Shown: positions 1 through 6,966 of the stretch, piece after piece
Position numbering within the stretch: position 1 is the first letter of the stretch
Layout: the number at the start of each line of letters is the position of its first letter
Position numbers and translations under genes: made by a program
Notes under the pieces: generated by a model
The model's database searches: none
What the model was told of the DNA's origin: nothing
Seen by the model: only the letters and a program-made list of their open reading frames with translations
Assembly (NCBI GenBank): GCA_902489575.1
Contig: CABUAQ010000075.1
Coordinates: forward strand, 1-9,901
Source: an uncultured bacterium
Lineage (GTDB): Bacteria > Cyanobacteriota > Vampirovibrionia > Gastranaerophilales > Gastranaerophilaceae
Reading direction: 5' to 3'
DNA: 9,901 nucleotides

Positions 1-14
1 TTCTCTCCGTTTTC

Positions 15-43
15 ATATTAGCAAATTCATAATTTTCTGTCAA
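15..43 (-). promoter_or_regulatory. Near-consensus housekeeping promoter firing leftward
   Basis: Read on the minus strand, a perfect TTGACA (-35, positions 43-38) is followed after exactly 17 bases by TAATAT (-10, positions 20-15). Transcription would begin near position 8 and leave the window, so a divergent gene probably lies just to the left. This is the best sigma-A promoter in the window. It also suggests that the DNA upstream of the truncated VirB4 fragment belongs to something other than the original transfer operon. Confidence 0.7.
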
Positions 44-68
44 GACCCCTTGCAGTTGAAAAAATAAC

Positions 69-84
69 TTGAATTTAAATTCAA
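69..84. repeat. Perfect 16-bp palindrome, operator-like
   Basis: TTGAATTTAAATTCAA reads identically on both strands. It lies 25 bases upstream of the -35 box of the leftward promoter and 45 bases upstream of the VirB4-fragment start. A dyad of this size and base content is typical of operators for small dimeric regulators such as the MarR family, but that assignment is inference from shape and position only. Confidence 0.5.
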
Positions 85-96
85 ACAGAGTTAACA

Positions 97-125
97 TCAC
101 CACAACCTAAAACGAAAGGTGGTGA
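97..125 (+). promoter_or_regulatory. Hairpin that would cover the ribosome binding site
   Basis: TCACCAC (97-103) is complementary to GTGGTGA (119-125), which is most of the Shine-Dalgarno region just before the ATG at 130. The 15-base loop could close further through ACCT (105-108) with AGGT (117-120) as an alternative pairing. In RNA this would sequester the ribosome binding site. Whether it is functional or a by-product of a purine-rich Shine-Dalgarno is unknown. Confidence 0.4.
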
Positions 126-129
126 GGAT

Positions 130-828
130 ATGAAAGAGATGACCGAACTTAAAATGGTATATGAACTTGTGATTTCGAGAGCTAATCTTCTTGACAAGGG
201 CTATCAACATAATCAAAAGAATATTTATCGTGAAGAAACATTAGAAGAACTTTGTCTTGGACTTCATTCTATGTGTGTAGGTACGGAATCGAAGTATTTC
301 AACGGTCACACAAATATTATTGATGATACTTTCCTTTGCTTTGGAGTTAAAGGTTTGATGGATACTAACCGCAGACTTAAGGATGCAATGCTTTTCAATG
401 TTCTCTCATATATAACAAATGAATTGCTCGGCAAAGGTAATACTGTAGCTGCTATTGATGAACTGTATCTATTTCTCACTAATATGACGGCTATTGAGTA
501 CATACGAAATGCATCAAAGCGCGTTCGTAAAAAGGAAAGCTCGGTTATCCTCGCAAGCCAGAATATTGATGACTTTTTAATTGAAGGCGTTAAGGAATAT
601 ACAAAACCGCTTTTCTCGATTCCGACACATAAATTTTTGTTTAATGCAGGAAGTGTTGAGCCAAAGGTATATATGGATGTACTGCAAATTGAAGAGTCTG
701 AATTCGAGAGGATTCGTTATCCGGAACGAGGCACTTGTTTATTTCGTTGCGGTAATGAGCGATACTTACTTCAAGTTATTGCACCTGAGTTCAAACAGAA
801 AATGTTTGATAAAGCAGGAGGAAGATAA
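130..828 (+). pseudogene. C-terminal fragment of a VirB4/TrsE-type conjugation ATPase
   Basis: The 232 residues match the C-terminal part of the VirB4-like ATPase that powers the type IV secretion channel of Tn1549-like conjugative elements. Visible are the Walker B segment VAAIDELYLF (residues 106-115, D110/E111), the helix TAIEYIRNASKRVRKK (120-135), and the conserved strand SVILASQNIDDF (138-149), followed by the TKPLFSIPTHKFLFN region. Full-length family members are several hundred residues longer and carry Walker A (GxxGxGKS/T) in the missing part. Without it the product cannot hydrolyse ATP. The frame is closed upstream by TAA at 76-78. A strong ribosome binding site (GGTGGTGAGG) precedes the ATG, so the fragment may still be translated. 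AGGAGG (816-821) at its 3' end would be a natural coupling site for the next transfer gene, which now lies 1.35 kb away. Confidence 0.85.
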
Positions 829-863
829 AATATCAATAGACAAATATTCATGATAGAGATATA

Positions 864-882
864 ATGATTAAGAAATAATCAT
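864..882. repeat. Inverted repeat ATGATTA-N5-TAATCAT
   Basis: A perfect 7-bp dyad with a 5-base spacer lies across the place where the -35 box of the extended -10 promoter at 895-903 would be. No T-run follows, so it is unlikely to be a terminator. It could be an operator for the downstream membrane-protein gene, but the region is very A+T-rich and chance cannot be excluded. Confidence 0.3.
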
Positions 883-894
883 CTGATAGATTTG

Positions 895-903
895 TGATAT
901 AAT
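895..903 (+). promoter_or_regulatory. Candidate extended -10 promoter
   Basis: TGATATAAT is a perfect TATAAT with the extended-10 TG one base upstream. No good -35 is visible at the expected place, which is common for extended -10 promoters. Transcription would start near 910, just before the nested inverted repeat at 921-982, giving a leader of about 150 bases ahead of the membrane-protein gene. Confidence 0.45.
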
Positions 904-920
904 TAGTTTTGAAATAAATG

Positions 921-982
921 GCACAACGTTTTTGCGTTTTAAAATTTTTCTATAAACTAAAAGTTTAGTGGACTTGTTGTGC
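921..982 (+). promoter_or_regulatory. Nested inverted repeats in the leader of the membrane-protein gene
   Basis: The outer arms GCACAAC (921-927) and GTTGTGC (976-982) are perfect complements. Inside them lies a second perfect hairpin, TAAACT (953-958) with AGTTTA (962-967) and a 3-base loop. A minor alternative pairing is AACG (925-928) with CGTT (935-938). No poly-T run follows the outer stem, so this is not an ordinary intrinsic terminator. It may be a structured 5' leader, a small RNA or an operator. It matches no riboswitch or RNA family that I recognise. Confidence 0.45.
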
Positions 983-1001
983 ATGACACGATATTGTAAT
1001 T

Positions 1002-1031
1002 TTGAGTTAAATGTTGTAAAATGAATATATA
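1002..1031 (+). promoter_or_regulatory. Second candidate promoter for the membrane-protein gene
   Basis: TTGAGT (1002-1007) is followed after 18 bases by TATATA (1026-1031), about 26 bases before the ATG. This is weaker evidence than the extended -10 site at 895-903, because A+T-rich DNA produces such pairs easily. Confidence 0.3.
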
Positions 1032-1056
1032 GAGAAAATAGAAAAGAGGTTTTACA

Positions 1057-2142
1057 ATGAGTGATGTCCAACTTCAAATAATTATAACAGTTTTAACAGG
1101 ATTATTTTCAATCATTCCAACAATATTTGAAAGTAATAAATCATCAAAACTGAAATATGTAACTGCGGAACGTTCTGAGTGGCGTAGTCAAATGAGAGAT
1201 ATCACAAATGAATTAAGTTCTAAAAAAGAAGATAAAACATCTATTGATGAGATATTAACAAAATATAAAACAAGACTGAATCCTTATGGCGATGGTCATG
1301 ATAATGATTATTTGCGAGATGGGCATATTTGGAAAGTTATTAATCAAATAGAAAAAGATAAAACTAATAATGAACTCATAGACGAATTAATCAAGTACAT
1401 TTCTTTGTTGTTAAAGTTTGATTGGGAAAGAGCAAAATCCGAAGTGTCTTTTAATAGCAAAAGTTTAATAAGTAATTGTTTATATATTATCACAAATATA
1501 ATGTTCGTATATTTTGCATATATATTTTTTGATGGTACTGTTCTAGAAATCATTGTTGCTTTATTAATATTTTCACTTGTGTATTTCGTACCAAATGTGA
1601 TGAAGACTTTATTCAAATTTTTTAATGTCAAAGGTGCAATATCAAATACGATTATGTCATTTGGGGTTCCAACAATTTTCTATTGCTTTTTTTTGCTTTC
1701 ATTTTCATCAGATAATAAAGAATTAGGATTATTAAATATTCCGATTTTTTTACAATTTGTTGCTTTACTAATAAATGAAATTAAAGATTTAGAAAATGCA
1801 AAAAGGGAGTGTCAGTATATAAAAGCAATTGAAAAGTATAACTCAATTAAGATTGAAAATAAGGAATGTCAAAATAAAAAAACAACCGAAAAAATTCCTA
1901 AAGTGAAAGTTGACAAAAACAAAAAAACTAAGAAAACTAAAAAAGAATACAATAAAAAGAAATATACATTTTGTGAGACAATATCCGCACCATTTTGTAT
2001 TTTAGGACAGTTTATTATCTATATAACATCAAATATTGGCTATTTTTGTAAAAAAACAATTTCAAAAGAATATAGCTTTATTGAAAAAATTAAATCAAAA
2101 AATGATGACTTGAAAAAATTGTACAAGGTAGAAAAAGAGTAG
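1057..2142 (+). CDS. Multi-spanning membrane protein of unknown function, probable element cargo
   Basis: I do not recognise a named family. The 361-residue product starts with a hydrophobic helix (about residues 5-24) followed by a cytoplasmic-looking region. That region has the motif AERSEWRSQMRDI (38-50) and then TRLNPYGDG (72-80). An 'R..W...+R' then 'RLNP' pattern recurs in bacterial membrane proteins of unknown role, as far as I recall. Four further hydrophobic segments lie near 138-158, 162-180, 197-216 and 224-240. A lysine-rich stretch follows (about 271-302), then a last hydrophobic segment (311-330) and a charged tail. AGAGG (1045-1049) precedes the ATG by 7 bases. Codons are strikingly A/T-rich compared with the VirB4 fragment. 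It sits between two transfer genes that are normally adjacent, with its own upstream signals and terminator, so it looks acquired. Defence, exclusion or stress roles are possible but unproven. Confidence 0.8.
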   Translation: MSDVQLQIIITVLTGLFSIIPTIFESNKSSKLKYVTAERSEWRSQMRDITNELSSKKEDKTSIDEILTKYKTRLNPYGDGHDNDYLRDGHIWKVINQIEKDKTNNELIDELIKYISLLLKFDWERAKSEVSFNSKSLISNCLYIITNIMFVYFAYIFFDGTVLEIIVALLIFSLVYFVPNVMKTLFKFFNVKGAISNTIMSFGVPTIFYCFFLLSFSSDNKELGLLNIPIFLQFVALLINEIKDLENAKRECQYIKAIEKYNSIKIENKECQNKKTTEKIPKVKVDKNKKTKKTKKEYNKKKYTFCETISAPFCILGQFIIYITSNIGYFCKKTISKEYSFIEKIKSKNDDLKKLYKVEKE

Positions 2143-2161
2143 AAATGATTCTACTCTTTTT
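2132..2161 (+). terminator. Intrinsic terminator overlapping the stop codon
   Basis: A perfect 13-bp stem pairs AAAAAGAGTAGAA (2132-2144) with TTCTACTCTTTTT (2149-2161) around the 4-base loop ATGA, ending in the T-run. The TAG stop (2140-2142) lies inside the 5' arm, so ribosomes finishing the membrane protein would disturb the hairpin. Confidence 0.8.
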
Positions 2162-2180
2162 CTTATGGAGGTGATGACTT

Positions 2181-2729
2181 ATGAACTCTAAAGTGATTTT
2201 ATCAAAGATATTTAAATCAGTATTAGCAAGCGATAAAAATGCAAGGAAAGTTATAGGCGTCATTATCGGTTCAGTTATTGGACTTTTGCTTATTCCTTTA
2301 ATTGCATATATGGGTATTATTGGCAATATGGATTCTATCGAAATAGACACCAACCAAGTACAGCAATCAATAGTTCAAAATATATCAGCAGAAGAAAAAG
2401 CAAAACTACAGCATGTTGAAAATGTGATGAATGAGATTTCAAAGGAATGCTCGAAACGAAAATTAAAAAGTATCGTAAGTAAAAAGGCACAGGCGGTTTA
2501 CGCTTGTGCCTTTTATGATGTCGAGAAGTCTGATAATGATTTCATTTCAAAACTTGTTGATTGTTTTGAACAGGCAAAGGACGATAATGAACTACTTAAT
2601 ATGTTGAATTCCACTTTCGGTACGAATATATCAGCTGAGGATTTCAACCACTTAATATCTACCTTTATGACCGGGCAAACAAAGACGGTGAATGCTGGCC
2701 CTCTATTCCGACCATTGCAAAAGAATTAA
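2181..2729 (+). pseudogene. N-terminal fragment of an Orf14-like conjugation cell-wall hydrolase
   Basis: The first 160 or so residues resemble the N-terminal region of the transfer-linked lysozyme/C40 peptidase that follows VirB4 in Tn1549- and CTn-type elements; that enzyme opens peptidoglycan for the conjugation channel. A short basic N-terminus is followed by one transmembrane helix (about 24-46) and a helical region with KAQAVYACAFYD (102-113) and FGTNISAEDFNHLIS (145-159). All catalytic domains are missing. After about residue 160 the frame continues into unrelated DNA and adds a short nonsense tail (ending GPLFRPLQKN), because a helix-turn-helix gene fragment has been joined in another frame. 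A strong Shine-Dalgarno (GGAGGTGAT, 2167-2175) precedes the ATG, so a truncated membrane protein could still be made. The family call rests on remembered sequence features and gene order. Confidence 0.7.
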
Positions 2730-2857
2730 AGCTCTCTGAATCAACAGTTCGGAGAGCTTTGAAGGATTTAAGAAAAGAGGGATTTATTGTTACTGAACAG
2801 AGATACAGAAAGCATGGCGGTAAGAGCAGTCTGCTTTACAAACTGAAAATGCAGTAA
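2660..2857 (+). pseudogene. C-terminal fragment of a helix-turn-helix element protein
   Basis: In a frame different from the preceding gene, this segment reads YLYDRANKDGECWPS, then a winged helix-turn-helix (TIAKELKLSESTVRRALKDL), then a GGKSSLLYKL tail ending in TAA at 2855-2857. 'RA.KDG.CWPSI.TIA..L..S..TVRRAL..L...G' is the signature of the helix-turn-helix proteins near the replication/regulation end of many Clostridia conjugative elements. The N-terminus and start codon are missing. The natural phase of the fragment begins within the overlapping end of the Orf14-like reading frame, so the join is most likely a deletion that removed the element core. Confidence 0.7.
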
Positions 2858-2871
2858 GCAAAAAAGTAAAA

Positions 2872-2910
2872 CCTTCCGCCAAGGGAGTATTATGCTCACT
2901 CGGTGGAAGG
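2872..2910 (-). terminator. Hairpin terminator for the leftward sigma/propeller/peptidase operon
   Basis: CCTTCCGCC (2872-2880) pairs with GGTGGAAGG (2902-2910) over 9 bp with one G-U. Extra pairing of GAGT (2885-2888) with ACTC (2898-2901) lies inside. Read on the minus strand the hairpin is followed by TTTTACTTTTTT (2871-2860), so it can stop transcription coming from the 2994 stop codon 84 bases upstream. Read on the plus strand no T-run follows. The hairpin lies just after the helix-turn-helix fragment, so it may have come from the mobile element. A smaller hairpin, CCTG/CAGG (2916-2927), precedes it. Confidence 0.65.
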
Positions 2911-2993
2911 TGGCTCCTGTCATCAGGATAGGTGAAGTGAAGTACCCAATTTAAGATATACAACAGAAAGAATGATGTATTCTAAGGAGTTAA

Positions 2994-5351
2994 TCAACAA
3001 CCGCCGTTATAAGAAACGAAACCACTTTTTTGCTTATTCGTACCTGTTACATTATAAAGCACGAGATACATTCCGTCAATTTTTCCAAGGCAGACACAGC
3101 GTTCATTAGAATCAAGACTGCCGATTTTAGTCTTTTTTGCTGTATCGGCATAAACTGCCTGAGATGACGATTTATTTTTATATGTTTTACTGTCGGTCGG
3201 TGCTTTTTTTATTCCTCCTGCATATTTCACAAAGCCTGCTTTATGATTTTTACTGCCGTAATTATATACGATTACATAGGAATTGCCCGATTTTCTGTAA
3301 CATTTTGCAGATGCTTTTGCCTTAAGAGAATCAGATTTTTCGGCTAAATTGCTCACATTGTAAACAGGCTCGGGAGTTGAACCGTTTTTCCAGTTTGCAG
3401 GTGTTGGGAATTTATTTGTTGATGAATTCGCTGAAGCAGGTGCTTTACCGTTTGAATTAATGATTGCTTTAATCATTTTTATATCTTTCTGCGTGGAAAC
3501 GGACGACGATGACTTATATTCAACAAGTGTTGCAGGAATTTTAAGATTCTTATGTACCCAACCTATTGCGTAGTTTGACGGATAATTATTATTCATCTTC
3601 TTTGCAAGCCCAAGCTCCTTACTGATAATTGCGTTTAAGTTGCTGTCGCCGAGCGTTTCGTTAAGCCAGCCGTGTATATTGAGGTAAAATGTCGGCTTGC
3701 ACTGCTTTATAAAATCACGCAGTGCTCGTGTTTCGACTGCCCTGAAGCTGCCCCAATCCCTGTTTATATCAATGTGGTTTGCCGTGCATCTTCCGAAAGC
3801 GGTATTGCAGGCACGCTGATTATTTGTTCCTGCAATCACGCCGTCGGGATTTGCACAGGGAACAATGACGAGTGTATAGTTTTTCAGTTGTGCTGTATGA
3901 ACTGAAAAGTATTCAATTAGTGCGTTTGCCTCATTTACAAGCACCTGTCCGTCACGGTAATACTCATCTTCAAAGCCGTGTATAGCAAAATCCATAAATA
4001 ATGTTTTCTTGACAGGCGTATTATCTTTAACAAGTACAAGATATTTGCTTGCAATATAACCTTCCTTTTTATTGCTTAAAACAATTTTATCCCATGTGTA
4101 TCCGTTAGCTTTTTTTACGGACTTTGCTATTCTTGTCACCTTTGTTCCGTTTTTTACAGAGGAAACGATACTATAGCTTGTTCCCGGACCGCTCCTTATA
4201 TTAACTGAACTGTTTGCTTTAATTTTGCATTCCTGATTAAGACTGTTATGATCTGAGCCATTTATAATAAATGCCTCAAGATTTCTGCCTTGTACAGATG
4301 TGCCGTATTTTACTTTCTTTACATTTTTATTATCGAGTGCAATTTGTGTTGACTTAACATTGAGCGAAAGCGAATCATCATTGACAGTTATATTCTGCGT
4401 TGCAGTTAAGCCGTTATAGGTCTTTACGGTGACGGTAGTTTTGCCTCTCTTCCGGCCTGTTATATAACCATTACTGTCAATTGTTGCTATGCTTTTGTCC
4501 TTAACGGAATAGGTCAGCCTGTATGAATACGCTCCCTTTGAAAGAGAATATGTGATCCTGTGATTATCTGAGCCTTTTTGAATTACATTATTTTTATTTG
4601 TAATCTTAATGCTTGTCGGCTTTTTGCCTACGGTTATTTTGCAGGTGGCTTTTATACCGTTGAAGGTTACGCAGGTAATCGTCGCCGTACCCTCTTTAAT
4701 TCCAGTAACAATTCCGTCTCCGTCAACCGATGCAATTTTTGGATTTGATGAGCTGTACTGCCTCAGTCTTGAATAACCGCCAACCAATGTTGAGTCGAGA
4801 TCAACACTTTTTTCGCTTATTCCTATAGAGGCTGATGTGATATTGAGCTTTAATCCCGTTGCAGCCTTTACAACATTGATTTTGCAGACTGACGTTTTGC
4901 CGTTTTCCGTTTCAGCCGTAATATTGGCAATGCCTGCTTTTTTACCGATTATTTTTCCGTTTTTGTCAACGGACACAACACTGTTATTGCTGCTTTTATA
5001 GGTAATGCCGTCTTTAACTGTTTTGTTATCCTGATTTTTAAGATAAAGCTGATACGGCTCTTTGACGCCGATTTTGCAGCTTTCGCCGACCGTAAATCGG
5101 ATCGATTCGATTTCTTCCTTTACAGGTTCTGTAGTCGGTGGCTGTGTGGTGCTTTCCTGATTATCTGTCGTTTGCCTGTCCTCGGGAACGGTCGTGCTTT
5201 CCTTTATATTATTAGTTGTGCTTTGTGCGGCGGATTCGGATAAGACAGCAGTTGTATTTTCTTCATTTGCGTATGCACTCAAAGTGGGTACTGCCATAAG
5301 CAGTGCCACGGTTACAAGCAACGCTGTAATTTTAGTGAATTTTCTTTTCAT
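2994..5351 (-). CDS. Secreted Big2 / M14 zinc peptidase with an inserted SH3b domain
   Basis: The start is placed at the ATG at 5351 (785 residues). GGAG (5361-5358) lies 6 bases before it, whereas the in-frame TTG at 5363 has none. Order of parts: signal peptide (1-28, ending SAYA), Thr/Pro-rich linker (to about 76), three Big2 Ig-like repeats (about 81-161, 163-241, 244-323), and an M14 metallopeptidase beginning YGTSVQGRNLEAF near 349. Active-site residues are complete: zinc ligands H458 and E461 (HGFE) and H560 (NIHGW), substrate-binding N530/R531 (DINRDW), and catalytic E611 (LVEYK). An SH3b domain (about 375-442, NIRSGPGTSYSIV) interrupts the peptidase between its first strand and HGFE. 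Two SH3-like repeats end the chain (about 663-713 and 731-785, ending GGC). M14 enzymes with wall-binding domains trim peptidoglycan stem peptides; that role is inferred. It is the last gene of the sigma operon. Confidence 0.88.
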   Translation of the reverse strand: MKRKFTKITALLVTVALLMAVPTLSAYANEENTTAVLSESAAQSTTNNIKESTTVPEDRQTTDNQESTTQPPTTEPVKEEIESIRFTVGESCKIGVKEPYQLYLKNQDNKTVKDGITYKSSNNSVVSVDKNGKIIGKKAGIANITAETENGKTSVCKINVVKAATGLKLNITSASIGISEKSVDLDSTLVGGYSRLRQYSSSNPKIASVDGDGIVTGIKEGTATITCVTFNGIKATCKITVGKKPTSIKITNKNNVIQKGSDNHRITYSLSKGAYSYRLTYSVKDKSIATIDSNGYITGRKRGKTTVTVKTYNGLTATQNITVNDDSLSLNVKSTQIALDNKNVKKVKYGTSVQGRNLEAFIINGSDHNSLNQECKIKANSSVNIRSGPGTSYSIVSSVKNGTKVTRIAKSVKKANGYTWDKIVLSNKKEGYIASKYLVLVKDNTPVKKTLFMDFAIHGFEDEYYRDGQVLVNEANALIEYFSVHTAQLKNYTLVIVPCANPDGVIAGTNNQRACNTAFGRCTANHIDINRDWGSFRAVETRALRDFIKQCKPTFYLNIHGWLNETLGDSNLNAIISKELGLAKKMNNNYPSNYAIGWVHKNLKIPATLVEYKSSSSVSTQKDIKMIKAIINSNGKAPASANSSTNKFPTPANWKNGSTPEPVYNVSNLAEKSDSLKAKASAKCYRKSGNSYVIVYNYGSKNHKAGFVKYAGGIKKAPTDSKTYKNKSSSQAVYADTAKKTKIGSLDSNERCVCLGKIDGMYLVLYNVTGTNKQKSGFVSYNGGC

Positions 5352-5363
5352 AATGTTCTCCAA

Positions 5364-6953
5364 TTAAAATTTATAAGAAAAAACTTTGAACTTTTTGTTA
5401 TCAGGTGCATTGTTATTTATATAAATACTGTAAATGCAATCATCATAAACTATTTGTGGACAATAATAATAGTTTTCATAATCAATGTTTATAATATGAG
5501 TGGAGTCCTTAATTCTATCGTTTATCTCTATTTTATTGTTGGTGATTTCTAATACAACAGCGCCTTGATAGTGGTAATCTTCTATTCCTTCGTCATAATA
5601 ATTTGCCGGAAGGGTTATTGTATTTGTGTTTTTATCAAAACGAGGAAGATTTGTATTGACAGAAATACATTCATTTTCAAAAATAATGCTGTCAAGTTCT
5701 TTCATATTTTTATCGAAAAGTATGATTTCGTCTTTAAAATCATTTGCGTCGTGACCAAGACTTATATAGTATTCGCCAAAAGGATACAGAAAGCTGTCAT
5801 ACATATCGCCTCGTCCAATGTCGATAGTATTATTTGAATACTGTTTTACCTCGGTTTCACTTGCATAAGTGAATTTGTCGTTTTTGAAATTTAATTTCAT
5901 TGCAGATGTTACATCTCTTTCAGGTTCGCCGTATCTTTCACCTTCAATATATTCATTTATATACATATAATCCTTGGTACAATATATTTTTGCAGATCCG
6001 CCCAAAACTGCTTTCAGACCTTTTGAGAGTTCACCCGTTTCAACATCTATCGTACTGATAACGGCATACTGTGCGGTTTTTGCATTTTCAAAGCAGACAA
6101 TGTTTTTTGATGACGCATATGTTGTTTCTTCATTCTGCTTAATCCACGGAATTGTATAATTCTTATCATTTGTTTCAACATTATAATCTGATGTCAAATA
6201 AAGAATACCGCTAATCATTCTTGCCTGATTATATTCTCCGCTTTGCTCAATTTCAGTAATCAATGACGGATTTGATTTATCGGAAATATCATAAATCTTT
6301 ATTATCGTTGTGTTAAAATCACGCTTATATTTATCAGCGGACATAGGATTTGATTTATCTAAAATAATTACAAGACGGTTATTATAAACAAAAAGAGTGT
6401 TTATTTTGTAAAAATCAGAATATTCACCGTCTGTATCGGAAGCAAGTTTATCAATTACTGAAACAAATTCTGATTCGTTATCCTGGATCTTATATATATA
6501 AACCTTATTTCTGTTGGTATAGCCTTCTACATCAAAATAAGCACAGTAGATATATTCGCCGTCTGTTTTTACAACATCAGGCTTTTCAACATTCTCTTCA
6601 TCTTTTACTAAAGTAGTATTGAAAATACCACATCCACCCTCTGAAACGGAAGATTCTTTTTCAAGCTCGGTTATTTTTGAGTTAACCTCGTCATAGTTGC
6701 CGAAACCTGAAATTTTTTCAGTATTAAACACATCTGAATTTGCTGCAAAGGCAATACCTGCAATCAATATGAAGCAAGCGGCAGCAGAAATAATCGGTTT
6801 AAAGTAATTCTTTTTCTGCTCAAATTTAATCGTTTTATGCTCTTCATTTGATGAAATTTTCTGTCTTAATATCTCTTTATTAAGACTGTCAGGCATACTC
6901 GGCTCTACACTGTCAAATCTATTTTTAATAAAATCAAAATCATTATTTTTCAT
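5364..6953 (-). CDS. Membrane-anchored beta-propeller protein, likely anti-sigma factor
   Basis: The start is set at the ATG at 6953 (529 residues). AAAGGAG lies 8 bases upstream of it, while the in-frame GTG at 6962 touches that Shine-Dalgarno. Residues 1-50 form a charged cytoplasmic region, 52-71 a single transmembrane helix, and the rest an extracellular domain of the COG4880 / PF09826 'Beta_propel' type. Typical strands include EKPDVVKTDGEYIYCAY, NTTIIKIYDISDKSNP (ending SLITEIE), ARMISGILYLTS and LYPFGEYYISLGHD. In Clostridia this protein often follows an ECF sigma gene, where the N-terminus is thought to hold the sigma factor and the propeller to sense the outside. I infer that role here from topology and position. 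The sigma stop TAA overlaps the Shine-Dalgarno, which suggests translational coupling. I see no recognised zinc-binding anti-sigma motif in residues 1-50. Confidence 0.85.
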   Translation of the reverse strand: MKNNDFDFIKNRFDSVEPSMPDSLNKEILRQKISSNEEHKTIKFEQKKNYFKPIISAAACFILIAGIAFAANSDVFNTEKISGFGNYDEVNSKITELEKESSVSEGGCGIFNTTLVKDEENVEKPDVVKTDGEYIYCAYFDVEGYTNRNKVYIYKIQDNESEFVSVIDKLASDTDGEYSDFYKINTLFVYNNRLVIILDKSNPMSADKYKRDFNTTIIKIYDISDKSNPSLITEIEQSGEYNQARMISGILYLTSDYNVETNDKNYTIPWIKQNEETTYASSKNIVCFENAKTAQYAVISTIDVETGELSKGLKAVLGGSAKIYCTKDYMYINEYIEGERYGEPERDVTSAMKLNFKNDKFTYASETEVKQYSNNTIDIGRGDMYDSFLYPFGEYYISLGHDANDFKDEIILFDKNMKELDSIIFENECISVNTNLPRFDKNTNTITLPANYYDEGIEDYHYQGAVVLEITNNKIEINDRIKDSTHIINIDYENYYYCPQIVYDDCIYSIYINNNAPDNKKFKVFSYKF

Positions 6954-6966
6954 TGCAAACACTCCT

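Noticed and set aside
581..853. 90-codon plus-strand frame inside the VirB4 fragment
   Set aside because: Shadow of the VirB4 frame, with no ribosome binding site or recognisable domain.
3290..3300. TGTAACA within the M14 peptidase gene
   Set aside because: It lies inside coding sequence and has no CTCT box at the required spacing.
3672..3905. 77-codon plus-strand frame, cysteine-rich
   Set aside because: Lies antisense to the M14 catalytic region, whose conserved motifs explain the sequence; the cysteines are a by-product of the complement.
5355..5363. TTG at 5363 as start of the M14 peptidase
   Set aside because: It overlaps the Shine-Dalgarno GGAG (5361-5358). The ATG at 5351 has correct spacing and begins a normal signal peptide.
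6954..6962. GTG at 6962 as start of the beta-propeller protein
   Set aside because: It abuts the AAAGGAG ribosome binding site with no spacing, while the ATG at 6953 is 8 bases away.
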